A DNA stretch of 64,000 nucleotides from Halanaerobiaceae bacterium ANBcell28. GTDB lineage: Bacteria > Bacillota > Halanaerobiia > Halanaerobiales > DTU029. Under the pieces are notes generated by a model. That model did not search any database. It saw only the letters and a program-made list of their open reading frames with translations, and was not told where the DNA came from. The DNA is taken from NCBI GenBank assembly GCA_037623315.1, contig JBBJJH010000020.1, positions 1-64,000 on the forward strand. The letters are read 5' to 3'. A program made the position numbers and the translations under genes. Positions 42,333 to 51,307 of this stretch are shown here, piece after piece (the first letter of the stretch is position 1; every line of letters begins with the position of its first letter).

Positions 42333-43405
42333 GAGTAGCAAATCTTACTTACCATAATGCAAATAACTATGGTGCTATATTACAGGCTTATGCTTTGCAA
42401 AATTATTTGATTAGCAAGGATATAGAAAGTGAAATAATAGACTTTTATCCAAATATAAAAGAAAATAGAGTATCAAATAGCTTAAAACACAAAGCGTTTA
42501 AATATTTAATAAATCCTAAAGATTTTATCATCAAAAAAAGAAAGCAAGTAAAATTTGATAAGTTCAGGAGAAATTGTCTAAATATATCCTCGGATATATT
42601 TTATGGAGATAAACAAATAAAATCAAATCCACCCTTATATGATATATATATTGTTGGTAGTGATCAAATTTGGAATACTGATATATCGAATAAGTCAGAA
42701 GCATATTTTTTGCATTTTGTAAAAAAAGGATATAAGATTTCATATGCAGCTAGTATAGGAAAAGATCAATTAAATAATGTAGAAAAAGAATATGCAAACA
42801 AGTATTTACGACATTTCGATGCAGTTTCAGTAAGGGAAAAGCAATTACAACGGGTTTTAAAAACTGAATTGTCAATTTCTGCAGAGCATGTACTAGATCC
42901 CATTTTTTTACTAGGTAAAGATGAATGGAAGAAAATTGAGCATAGGAGTAGATTGCCTAAAAAATATATATTATGCTACATGATGGAGTTTTCTGACAGA
43001 TTAGTTAAACACACTAAAGATATGGCTAGAGAAAGGGACTGTACACCACTGTTTATTTCTCCATCACATTCAGGTTATAGAGGCAAACAATTAAAAGGTT
43101 TGGGGCCATGTGAATTTTTATATGTATTTGCTAATGCAAATTATATCTGCACCAATTCATTTCACGGTACTGCTTTTTCTTTAATATATAAAAAAGATTT
43201 TAATGTAATAAGGCATTCAAGTTTAAATTCTAGAATCTCTAGTTTGCTTGAATTGGTAGGTCTTACTGAAAGATTCTTAAATGGTAATCAATATAAAACT
43301 AAAAAAATTAAATATGATGGAATAAATGATAAATTAGGGATTATGATAGAAAAATCAAAAAATTATTTAAACAAGCATCTACCTTGTTCTTTGGAAAGTA
43401 GTTAG
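42329..43405 (+). CDS. polysaccharide pyruvyl transferase family protein
   Basis: A 358-residue protein. It shows LTYHNANNYGAILQAYALQNYL at the N-terminus, DIYIVGSDQIWN in the middle, ISYAASIGKDQL, VSVREKQLQ, and the C-terminal ICTNSFHGTAFSLIY with the conserved S-x-H-G. Members add ketal-linked pyruvate to sugars, using phosphoenolpyruvate. GGAGGAG precedes the ATG. A second, related gene lies at 44945, on the other side of the flippase. Confidence 0.9.
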   Translation: MRVANLTYHNANNYGAILQAYALQNYLISKDIESEIIDFYPNIKENRVSNSLKHKAFKYLINPKDFIIKKRKQVKFDKFRRNCLNISSDIFYGDKQIKSNPPLYDIYIVGSDQIWNTDISNKSEAYFLHFVKKGYKISYAASIGKDQLNNVEKEYANKYLRHFDAVSVREKQLQRVLKTELSISAEHVLDPIFLLGKDEWKKIEHRSRLPKKYILCYMMEFSDRLVKHTKDMARERDCTPLFISPSHSGYRGKQLKGLGPCEFLYVFANANYICTNSFHGTAFSLIYKKDFNVIRHSSLNSRISSLLELVGLTERFLNGNQYKTKKIKYDGINDKLGIMIEKSKNYLNKHLPCSLESS

Positions 43406-43409
43406 CGTG

Positions 43410-44804
43410 ATGCTTATCAAAATCAAACAAAAACTAAAAAATAAGTTACAATTATCAAAAAATAAAAAAAATGTAGTCAAAATTTCATCTGGAACAATAA
43501 TAGGCCAAATAATTTCATTTGTTACATTGCCAATTATTACACGTTTATATGGAGCTGAAATTATTGGTCTATATGCTTTATTAGTCTCTATTGCTAATAT
43601 CATAGGTTCATTTTCTGATGTGGGCTTAATAAATTCAATTATGGTTGAGTCTGATGATGATCTTGAAAAAAATTATAAAGTAATATCAACTTTATCTTTT
43701 TTGATTAGTATTCTAGCTAGTGTTATAATTACTGTATTTTATTTTCTTTTTATAAAGAATATAGATATGAATGCCCTAATTTTTTTTATTTTTCTTTTCT
43801 TATTAACTTTTACATTACAGCAGATACAAATTTGTTATACATGGCTTAATAGAAATGGGGCATATAATGTATTAATGAAAAATCCCATGATTAATACAGG
43901 AATATATGGTTTTTTAGCTGTTGTTTTAGGATTTATGGGGTTTAGAATTTATGGTTATTTTGTGGCTCATATAGTTGGACAAATTGTTACTTTGTTGAAT
44001 ATGAAGAGGAACTTGCCAAGAATAATGTTTTCATTTAAATTATCTAATTTTAAACGTATTATTAAAAAAAATATGAAATTTGTTATATATCAAACTCCCA
44101 CAAATATAATTGGTAAGTTTAAAAGCCAACTACCTATATTGTTAATAAATTCATTTTGGGGTGCTGAAATTCTAGGATACTACTCTATAACATTAAAATT
44201 ACTTTCAGTTCCCACTTCTCTATTGGCGTCAGCTATAGGGAGAGTTTTTTTTCAAACATCTTCAGCTAAGAAAAGAGAAGGAAAAAAATTGGGTAGGTTT
44301 GTCCACAATACTATAAAAAGTGGAATGAAATTAGGAATTATTCCAATGGCCTTGTTAATTGGATTTGGTGATGTAGCGGTTATCATTTTTTTAGGAGAAG
44401 AATGGGCTCTTGCTGGTGACTTTTTAAGACTTTTAAGTCTTTATTATTATTTTATTTTTATTACGAATACAACACAAGGTTTGGTTATAACATTAAATAA
44501 ACAAGAATATGCAATTGTATCTTTGATTGCTCAGATTGTTTCATATGTTATATGTTTTAGTATAGGTAATTTTATTTTTGATAGTGTATATATTGCGTTA
44601 TTACTAATGTCTGTTTTTAATATTATTATTAAAATAGTATATTATTGTTTTTTATATAGAGTTATGGAAATGTCTTGGGTTAAATATCTAAAACTTATTC
44701 TTTCAAATATAATCTTAATGTTAGGATTAAGTTTAACATTAAGAGGAGGTTTTATTATTTTAGGAATACAAGATTTTTTGTATAACTTTTTTAATATTTA
44801 TTAA
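43410..44804 (+). CDS. Wzx-type oligosaccharide flippase, locus 1
   Basis: A 464-residue membrane protein with about 12 to 14 hydrophobic segments. The N-terminus SSGTIIGQIISFVTLPIITR then LYGAEIIGLYALLVSI and the central SFWGAEILGYYSITLKLLSVP are typical of the MOP/polysaccharide-synt flippase family. It would move the undecaprenyl-linked repeat unit across the inner membrane for Wzy. GTG 43407 and ATG 43410 are both possible starts; neither has a strong ribosome-binding site. Confidence 0.88.
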   Translation: MLIKIKQKLKNKLQLSKNKKNVVKISSGTIIGQIISFVTLPIITRLYGAEIIGLYALLVSIANIIGSFSDVGLINSIMVESDDDLEKNYKVISTLSFLISILASVIITVFYFLFIKNIDMNALIFFIFLFLLTFTLQQIQICYTWLNRNGAYNVLMKNPMINTGIYGFLAVVLGFMGFRIYGYFVAHIVGQIVTLLNMKRNLPRIMFSFKLSNFKRIIKKNMKFVIYQTPTNIIGKFKSQLPILLINSFWGAEILGYYSITLKLLSVPTSLLASAIGRVFFQTSSAKKREGKKLGRFVHNTIKSGMKLGIIPMALLIGFGDVAVIIFLGEEWALAGDFLRLLSLYYYFIFITNTTQGLVITLNKQEYAIVSLIAQIVSYVICFSIGNFIFDSVYIALLLMSVFNIIIKIVYYCFLYRVMEMSWVKYLKLILSNIILMLGLSLTLRGGFIILGIQDFLYNFFNIY

Positions 44805-44854
44805 TTCTATAAAAAGAACAAATAAGAACAATACAGATAATCACATAATCATAT

Positions 44855-44946
44855 AATCATATAATCACATAATGAATTACTTCTATTACTGAAGAGGGTA
44901 CCGACGCAATATGATGCTTTATTATATTCGATACCTCTGAAGTAAT
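44855..44946 (+). repeat. short tandem repeat and long imperfect hairpin
   Basis: Five near-copies of an eight-base unit of the type ATAATCAC/ATAATCAT lie at about 44838-44872. They are followed by ATTACTTC (44876-44883), which pairs with GAAGTAAT (44939-44946) and encloses a second GAGGGTA/TACCTC pairing. The hairpin ends at the possible start of the next gene. It may be a regulatory leader or the trace of a small inserted element. Confidence 0.4.
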
Positions 44947-46090
44947 GATACGTGAAATTTTGCGCAGGATTCATGCAAAGGAGGGGAATATTATTAAAAT
45001 TGGTATACTTACAGCATCGAGGACAAATAACAACGGTACAGATTTACAAGCATTAGCAATGCAGATGATGCTTAATACTATAGGGGTAGATGCAGAAATT
45101 ATTGATTATAAATGCAAAAAACTTGAACGGAGTCATAAAATATGCCCTCATTTATCTACGCGTGACATATTAAAAATTCCATTGAGAATATTTAATAACT
45201 ATACTCATTATAATTTCAGAAAAAATAATTTTAAATTATCTGACAAGAGTTATACAGAAAAGAATATTTCAAAGATAGAATATGATATAATTATCGTAGG
45301 AAGTGATCAAATATGGAATTTAGATATTACTGGATATGATATAAATTTCTTTTTGCCTTTTGACATGAAACAAGCTAAGAAATATTCTTATGCAGCTTCA
45401 CTTGGGAAAACGGATTTACAAATAATTGAAGATAATTATAGCATTTCAAACTATTTAAAAGATTTTCAAGGAGTGTCCGTTAGAGAAAAAAGTGGTGTTA
45501 AAGCTTTGGCTGAAATAGGTATTCAAGCTAGACATGATTTGGACCCAATTTTAATGGTAGATAATAAGCATTGGTTAAAAATTATTGACAAACATTATAA
45601 AAAAAAGAAACCATATGTTTTATTATATCTAGTTGAGCATAATGCGGAGATAATAAGTCGAACAAAAAAGTTTGCTAAAAAACATAACCTAGACGTCTTA
45701 ATGATATCCCAAACGTTAAAGATAATAGAGGGTGTTACTATTAAACGTTTTGTTTCAATTGAAAAGTGGATAACTTATATGAGCAATGCTGAATTGATAA
45801 TTACGAACTCGTATCATGGATTATCTTTTGCCATTGCTCTTGAAAAGAGTTTTCGACTAGTAAAATTGAATAAAATCATACAGAGAAATACTAGAATGAT
45901 GGGGTTATTGAATGATTTAGGGTTGGAAGAGTTTGTTGCTGATAGAATGGAATTCTTAGGAATGACGAAACCTAATTGGAGAAAAGTTAATGTTTTACTT
46001 TCAAAACGAAGATTAGAATCATCTAGTTATTTGTCCACTATATTTAGTAAAATTATTGCTGAAAGGATATCAGATAGATGTACAAGATAA
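44945..46090 (+). CDS. polysaccharide pyruvyl transferase family protein, second copy
   Basis: A 381-residue protein related to the one at 42329. It shows ILTASRTNNNGTDLQALAMQ, DIIIVGSDQIWN, YSYAASLGKTDL, VSVREKSGV and ITNSYHGLSFAIAL. Family members start with M-K-I-G-I-L-T. Here the matching place is ATT-AAA-ATT-GGT at 44993, seven bases after an excellent AAAGGAGGGG (44977-44986), while ATG 44945 has no ribosome-binding site. Initiation at the AUU codon, or an assembly error there, should be considered. It overlaps the next gene by 13 bases. Confidence 0.85.
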   Translation: MIREILRRIHAKEGNIIKIGILTASRTNNNGTDLQALAMQMMLNTIGVDAEIIDYKCKKLERSHKICPHLSTRDILKIPLRIFNNYTHYNFRKNNFKLSDKSYTEKNISKIEYDIIIVGSDQIWNLDITGYDINFFLPFDMKQAKKYSYAASLGKTDLQIIEDNYSISNYLKDFQGVSVREKSGVKALAEIGIQARHDLDPILMVDNKHWLKIIDKHYKKKKPYVLLYLVEHNAEIISRTKKFAKKHNLDVLMISQTLKIIEGVTIKRFVSIEKWITYMSNAELIITNSYHGLSFAIALEKSFRLVKLNKIIQRNTRMMGLLNDLGLEEFVADRMEFLGMTKPNWRKVNVLLSKRRLESSSYLSTIFSKIIAERISDRCTR

Positions 46091-46917
46091 AAGAATACAT
46101 CCGAAATTTTCCTGTTATGTTTAAGATTTTTTCTTATATATACAATTGTTTTATAAAACCAATAACATCTGGATTCATATTATACTATTTGTGTTATTTA
46201 TACAAAGACAGGAGAAACGATATTGCCCGTTTGAAGAGGCATAAATTTGAAGAGATTAAACAGTTTAGGCCTAGAACATGGCGATATGGAAAGGGTAAAG
46301 ATAAAGCTTATCGACGATATTATCTTGCTAAGCTGGCTGGAGATAAGTGCTTTATTAAAATAGCGGAAAATGACGAAACTGTAAAAAATGAAATTAAAAT
46401 GCAAAAATATTTGAATTCAGAGAAATTTAAATATACACCAGAGTACAAAAAAGCAGATAAGTTTTTTAGTGATACTCAAGTTATGCTAGCGATTAGTTTT
46501 ATTGAAGATTTACATCAAATAAAAACACCAACAAATGAGAGAAGTTTAGAATTGATATGTAAAGAATTTATTAATATATGTGATTATTTATTTAATAAGC
46601 AAATCATACATGCGGACATTCATAAAGGTAATTTATTGCAAAAAAAAGATGGTAGTCTAGTGATATTGGACTTTGGAATAAGTATGGCAAGTTCAGTGGA
46701 GAATACAGTAGATTACGTTGCTAGACCAGGTACTTTTTTTGTTGAAAATAGAAATATTAGGGAATACGACGATGTATATTCATTTTTAAAAATGCTGGAT
46801 TCAGTAGGTATAGATGAAGAATTAAAATATACTGCTCCATACAAAAAAATAGTCTCTTTGCTAGGGAGATATTCCAAAAAAATTGATTTGAATGACTACA
46901 GGAAAAATTACTCATGA
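46078..46917 (+). CDS. protein-kinase-fold phosphotransferase (WaaP/RIO-like)
   Basis: A 279-residue protein with kinase-fold landmarks. DKCFIKIAENDETVKNEIKM gives the ATP-binding lysine and helix C glutamate, IIHADIHKGNLLQKKDGSLV is the catalytic HxDxxxxN loop, and ILDFGIS is the metal-binding DFG. The first 50 residues are hydrophobic and may bind the membrane. Relatives in LPS loci (WaaP, KdkA) phosphorylate sugars; choline or aminoglycoside kinase relatives phosphorylate small molecules. I infer phosphorylation of a polysaccharide repeat unit, but a regulatory protein kinase is not excluded. Confidence 0.72.
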   Translation: MYKIKEYIRNFPVMFKIFSYIYNCFIKPITSGFILYYLCYLYKDRRNDIARLKRHKFEEIKQFRPRTWRYGKGKDKAYRRYYLAKLAGDKCFIKIAENDETVKNEIKMQKYLNSEKFKYTPEYKKADKFFSDTQVMLAISFIEDLHQIKTPTNERSLELICKEFINICDYLFNKQIIHADIHKGNLLQKKDGSLVILDFGISMASSVENTVDYVARPGTFFVENRNIREYDDVYSFLKMLDSVGIDEELKYTAPYKKIVSLLGRYSKKIDLNDYRKNYS

Positions 46918-46935
46918 ATAAAGGAGATGTTTAAC

Positions 46936-47970
46936 TTGACTTATCAAGAGATAGATACAGGAAAAAGCCACCTTATTACAGGAGCAGCAGGCTTTATAGG
47001 TATGTTTTTATCCAAAAGATTATTAGAAGCAGGGGCTAAAGTTATTGGTCTAGATAATATAAATAATTATTATGATATCAACTTAAAGTACACTAGACTA
47101 GAGGAACTAAAGACTTATGAGAATTTTACTTTCATCAAGTCAGATATATCAGATAAAGATATACTTATGGAGACTTTTGAGAAATATAAACCAGAGATTG
47201 TTATGAATTTAGCTGCTCAGGCAGGGGTTAGATATTCTATCGAAAATCCAGATGTCTATATTCAAAGCAATATTATAGGCTTTTATAATATTCTGGAAGC
47301 TTGCAGGTATTATCCAGTAGAACACCTTATCTATGCATCTTCAAGTTCAGTTTATGGTGCCAATAAAAAAGTGCCTTTTGCAGAAACAGATTTTGTGGAC
47401 AATCCTGTTTCCCTTTATGCAGCCAGTAAGAAATCGAATGAGCTTATGGCACATACCTACAGTTGCTTATACAATATACCGGCTACAGGCCTTAGATTTT
47501 TCACTGTTTATGGCCCGTTGGGCCGTCCTGATATGGCTTACTTTATTTTTGCAAACAAATACTTTGCAGGAGAGCCTATAAAGATTTTTAATAATGGTGA
47601 CTTTGAGAATGATTTATTTAGAGATTTTACTTACATTGATGATATAGTAGAAGGTATAGTAAGACTTATTCCTAGTTCACCTGAGAAAATAGATGATAGT
47701 GCTGCACATAGGGTTTATAATATAGGTAATAACAATCCGGTGAAACTGATGGACTTTATCAATACTCTGGAAAAATGTCTCTCTAGGGCAATGGATAAAG
47801 AAGTGGCCTTTGAAAAAGTTTATGAACCAATGAAAGCAGGGGATGTTCCTAGAACATATGCTTCAACTGATGCATTAAAAAAAGCCGTCGGTTTCAAGCC
47901 AAAGACATCCATAGAAGAAGGTTTGCAAAATTTTGCTGACTGGTATGTGGATTATTACCAAAAAAGCTAA
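46936..47970 (+). CDS. UDP-glucuronate 4-epimerase
   Basis: A 344-residue extended short-chain dehydrogenase. It shows the NAD motif GAAGFIG, the catalytic Y-x3-K in LYAASKKSNE, and the UDP-glucuronate 4-epimerase features GPLGRPDMAYFIFANKYFAG and FRDFTYIDDIVEG. It interconverts UDP-GlcA and UDP-GalA. AAGGAG directly touches ATG 46927, so TTG 46936, nine bases away, is the more likely start. It uses the product of Ugd encoded 1.1 kb downstream. Confidence 0.88.
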   Translation: MTYQEIDTGKSHLITGAAGFIGMFLSKRLLEAGAKVIGLDNINNYYDINLKYTRLEELKTYENFTFIKSDISDKDILMETFEKYKPEIVMNLAAQAGVRYSIENPDVYIQSNIIGFYNILEACRYYPVEHLIYASSSSVYGANKKVPFAETDFVDNPVSLYAASKKSNELMAHTYSCLYNIPATGLRFFTVYGPLGRPDMAYFIFANKYFAGEPIKIFNNGDFENDLFRDFTYIDDIVEGIVRLIPSSPEKIDDSAAHRVYNIGNNNPVKLMDFINTLEKCLSRAMDKEVAFEKVYEPMKAGDVPRTYASTDALKKAVGFKPKTSIEEGLQNFADWYVDYYQKS

Positions 47971-48073
47971 CAGGGGACTGTTTATGTTTGGCGCTTATAT
48001 AATGTGTTAATTTAAAAGATTATTAAGCACTGCTACCTTTGAAAAAGAAGATGTAGTAGCAGAAGATTAATAC

Positions 48074-48145
48074 TGGCTTTATAAACCAACATATGACATT
48101 GGTTCAATAGAAACTATAAAGAAGTACAGGGAAAATTTTAGGTAA
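48074..48145 (+). pseudogene. C-terminal remnant of a sugar nucleotidyltransferase
   Basis: The frame reads WLYKPTYDIGSIETIKKYRE and then NFR and stop. It resembles the W-Y-D-I-G-x-x-E-x-Y end of sugar-1-phosphate nucleotidyltransferases such as the intact one just downstream. There is no start codon. A leftover of an earlier gene. Confidence 0.45.
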
Positions 48146-48180
48146 ATAATATAAAATAATAACGGGAGGCTAACAAAAAT

Positions 48181-48909
48181 ATGAAAGCAATCATCTTAGC
48201 AGCAGGATATGCAACAAGACTATATCCTCTGACAAAAGACAGACCAAAACCTTTACTTGAAGTAGGTGGTAAGTCCATACTAGAATATATCCTGGAGAAA
48301 CTAAGAAAAGTACGTGAAGTAGATCAGGTATATATCGTTACAAATGAGAAGTTCTATACTCACTTCACAGATTGGACAAGTAATTATGAATATCCTGTAG
48401 ATATAAAGGTAATCAATGATCATACTACTACTAATGAAGATAGATTAGGTGGAATTGGTGACTTATACTATGTAATTGAACAGGAAGAATTAAATGATAA
48501 TCTATTAGTTATGGCTGGAGATAATCTCTTTAGCTTTGAACTTACAGACTTTGTAGATTTTCATATAGAATTAAATGCTGATTGTATCACAAGCTTTATA
48601 CTAGATGATCAAGAAGAAATAAAAAGAATGGGTGTAGTAGAAGCAGATACTAGTAATAAGGTATTATCCTTTGAAGAAAAACCAGAAAGACCTAAGTCAA
48701 ATTTAGCAGTACCAGCATTCTATATCTACAAAAAAACAACAATACCACTAATAAAGCAATACCTAGATGAAGGTAATAACCCTGATGCACCAGGTAACTT
48801 TGTACCTTGGTTAATCACTAAAAAAGATGTTTATACATTTAAGTTTGATGGTTACTGGTATGATATTGGCACAAAAGAAAGCTATGAAGAAGTACAATCT
48901 ATCTTTTGA
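48181..48909 (+). CDS. sugar-1-phosphate nucleotidyltransferase
   Basis: A 242-residue GT-A-like enzyme. It shows the N-terminal signature AIILAAGYATRLYPLTKDRP with KPLLEVGGKSILEYIL, the metal-site GDNLF, FEEKPERP, and the C-terminal WYDIGTKESYEEV. It activates a sugar phosphate with a nucleoside triphosphate (glucose-1-phosphate thymidylyltransferase-like). Next to ugd a UDP-glucose supply role is attractive, but it is not a typical GalU. GGGAGG precedes the ATG. Confidence 0.85.
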   Translation: MKAIILAAGYATRLYPLTKDRPKPLLEVGGKSILEYILEKLRKVREVDQVYIVTNEKFYTHFTDWTSNYEYPVDIKVINDHTTTNEDRLGGIGDLYYVIEQEELNDNLLVMAGDNLFSFELTDFVDFHIELNADCITSFILDDQEEIKRMGVVEADTSNKVLSFEEKPERPKSNLAVPAFYIYKKTTIPLIKQYLDEGNNPDAPGNFVPWLITKKDVYTFKFDGYWYDIGTKESYEEVQSIF

Positions 48910-49058
48910 GATAGACATATGATATTATAAAGGATGTACGTATAAGAAAAGAGTTGACTATTAGAGTATATAGCTACTCAATATAAAGTATTATATTAGA
49001 TATAATTATATTATAATATTTCAAAAAACTTAGAACATAAATACAGGAGTGATCAATA

Positions 49059-50450
49059 ATGTATAAAAACAAAATAAGTATTATTGGTACAGGCTATGTT
49101 GGTTTAGTTGGTGGAGTATGTCTTGCAGACTTTGGTAATACCATTATAAACGTAGATATTAATCAAGAAAAAATAGACAAATTAAACAATGGTCAAGTAC
49201 CTATCTATGAACCAGGTTTAGAAGAGGTCTTAAAAAGAAACGTAGAAGCAGGAAGAATAAGCTTTACTACAGACATAGAAGCTGCTGTAAAAGAAAGTGA
49301 AGTAATCTTTATCTCAGTAGGCACTCCCCCTGCAGACGATGGAAGTGCTGACCTTTCCTTTGTTCTAAGTGTTGCTAAATCTATAGGTCAACACATGAAT
49401 AGCTATAAAGTGATTGTAGATAAATCTACAGTACCAATAGGTACAGGAAGAAAAGTAAGAGAAACCATAAATGCTGAACTAAAGAAAAGAGGAGAAAACT
49501 TCTCTTTTGATGTAGTAAGTAATCCAGAGTTTTTAAGAGAAGGTAAAGCAGTCTATGATGTAACACATCCAGATAGAGTAGTAGTAGGTACAGAAAATGA
49601 AAAAGCTAGAGATATACTAAAAGAAGTATATCGCGCTCTTTATCTCAATGATGTACCATTTGTATTTACTAACTTAGAAACAGCAGAAATGATCAAATAC
49701 GCTTCAAATGCCTTTTTAGCGACTAAGATATCCTTTATAAACGAGATGTCAATACTATGTGAAAAAGTAGGGGCAGATGTACAGAAAGTAGCTAAAGCAA
49801 TGGGTATGGATGGACGTATCAGTAATAAGTTCTTACATGCAGGCCCAGGCTATGGAGGAAGTTGTTTCCCTAAAGATACAAAGGCTATTACTAGTATAGC
49901 AGATGAAAATGGAGTAGAACTAAAAGTAATCAAAGCTGCCATAGAAGCCAACGAAAGACAAAAACACTATATGGTAGAGAAAATAGAAGATGTACTAGCT
50001 GAACTTAAAGGCAAGAAAATAGGGGTATTAGGTTTAAGCTTCAAACCAGAAACAGATGATATGCGTGAAGCACCTGCTTTAACTATTATCCCTGAACTAA
50101 TAAAAAAAGGAGCCAGTATAGCTGCCTTTGATCCAGAAGGAATGGAAGAAGCACGCTGGCGTTTAAAAGACTATGAAAAAGATATAGTATATTGTGCCAA
50201 TGAATATGAAGTAATGAAAGGCGCAGATGCATTAGTGATTGTTACAGAATGGAATCAATTTAGAAGACTAGATCTAAGTAGAGTAAAAGATCTATTAGCA
50301 GGCAATGTCTTCTTTGACTTACGAAATGTATATGAGAAAGAAGAAGTAGAAGAAAAAGGTCTATACTATGTAGGAGTAGGAAAAGCTCAGAGCAAAGTTC
50401 TAGAAGAAATATCTAAAGCAAAAGAAGACATAGCAGCAAGCAATGGCTGA
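49059..50450 (+). CDS. ugd: UDP-glucose 6-dehydrogenase
   Basis: A 463-residue NAD-dependent enzyme that oxidises UDP-glucose to UDP-glucuronate. It shows GTGYVGLVGGVCLADFG, ISVGTPPADDGSADLS, VDKSTVPIGTG, SNPEFLREGKAV, and the catalytic cysteine in PGYGGSCFPKDTKA, followed by LGLSFKPETDDMREAP. The sequence looks slightly less AT-rich than the glycosyltransferase genes before it. It closes locus 1, with a strong terminator at 50515. Confidence 0.95.
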   Translation: MYKNKISIIGTGYVGLVGGVCLADFGNTIINVDINQEKIDKLNNGQVPIYEPGLEEVLKRNVEAGRISFTTDIEAAVKESEVIFISVGTPPADDGSADLSFVLSVAKSIGQHMNSYKVIVDKSTVPIGTGRKVRETINAELKKRGENFSFDVVSNPEFLREGKAVYDVTHPDRVVVGTENEKARDILKEVYRALYLNDVPFVFTNLETAEMIKYASNAFLATKISFINEMSILCEKVGADVQKVAKAMGMDGRISNKFLHAGPGYGGSCFPKDTKAITSIADENGVELKVIKAAIEANERQKHYMVEKIEDVLAELKGKKIGVLGLSFKPETDDMREAPALTIIPELIKKGASIAAFDPEGMEEARWRLKDYEKDIVYCANEYEVMKGADALVIVTEWNQFRRLDLSRVKDLLAGNVFFDLRNVYEKEEVEEKGLYYVGVGKAQSKVLEEISKAKEDIAASNG

Positions 50451-50514
50451 TAAAAAGAGGCAAGCAAGAAGAAGTATAAAATTATAAAAACAAAATAAAT
50501 AGGTATATATTTAG

Positions 50515-50554
50515 CCCCTATAGCAAGCGAATTAATTGCTATAGGGGTTTTTTT
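50515..50554 (+). terminator. terminator after ugd
   Basis: CCCCTATAGCAA pairs with TTGCTATAGGGG around an eight-base loop, followed by seven Ts. Confidence 0.88.
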
Positions 50555-50735
50555 ATGCTCTGTAAATCAACTTAATCAAACGCAATGATGACTTAATAAA
50601 AGCTTAGAAAAACAAATTAGTATGATAATACTAAAATTAATTTGTAGTTATTTGCTTTTAAAAGCAGGAACTTTTTTAATCTTTAGCAAAAAAGAATCAT
50701 TTTTATTCTATAAATTGAAAGTATATGCTAAAAAC

Positions 50736-50764
50736 TTGACAATCGTTAATTATAGTATTATTAT
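50736..50764 (+). promoter_or_regulatory. promoter of polysaccharide locus 2
   Basis: TTGACA (50736-50741), 17-base spacer and TATTAT (50759-50764). A leader of about 300 bases separates it from the first small gene. Confidence 0.7.
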
Positions 50765-50770
50765 TAAATT

Positions 50771-51078
50771 TAGGGTAATAATTACACAAATAGGAAAATG
50801 AGATATAATATTTATAATTTTGAAATTTTGCTTATAAAATATATACTTGTTTAAAAATATATTTTCAAGAATATATTTAATATATTAGCAAAAATTATTG
50901 AGAATATTTTAAAAATACACTAAACGGAAGCTTGTGACAGCGGTCGTCACTCAAAAAGTGTCACGATGAATATTTTTTATATTATTTAAATATAATTAAT
51001 TGTTTATCTTATATTAATTTAAAGTTACTTATTAAGATAAAAACGTCTTTGTTTAATATCTTTAAGGGGTTGAAGGGC
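50771..51078 (+). promoter_or_regulatory. long leader of locus 2 with a switching hairpin
   Basis: Very AT-rich leader without genes. GTGAC (50934-50938) pairs with GTCAC (50946-50950) around the loop AGCGGTC, matching the locus 1 leader hairpin at 33053. The same GTGACA could instead pair with TGTCAC at 50959-50964, so two exclusive hairpins are possible, as in an attenuator or antiterminator site. Confidence 0.55.
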
Positions 51079-51267
51079 ATGAAAGTTAAAGATTTAATTG
51101 AGAAGATAGGCGCTAGTGATATTTTACTTCAAATTGATGGAGAAACAGTTACTGAGAGACATTTTGATCTTAATATTAAAAAAATATTTATACATACTGC
51201 AAAAGAAACAATGGAAAACAAAGATAATTTAGAGTCACTAGGATACAGTTTTGAAGTTGGTGTGTAG
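51079..51267 (+). CDS. small hypothetical protein, 62 aa
   Basis: Starts MKVKDLIEKIGASDILLQID and ends SLGYSFEVGV. ATG 51079 lies after GAAGGGC and is preferred over TTG 51049. It has an alpha/beta character, with no membrane segment or motif that I recognise. It is the first gene of the long locus 2 operon, 40 bases ahead of the aminotransferase gene, so it could be an operon-specific regulator or a small carrier-like protein. Function unknown. Confidence 0.55.
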   Translation: MKVKDLIEKIGASDILLQIDGETVTERHFDLNIKKIFIHTAKETMENKDNLESLGYSFEVGV

Positions 51268-51307
51268 AGATAACTAGCTTTTATGAAAGATGAAAGGAGC
51301 TATTTTA

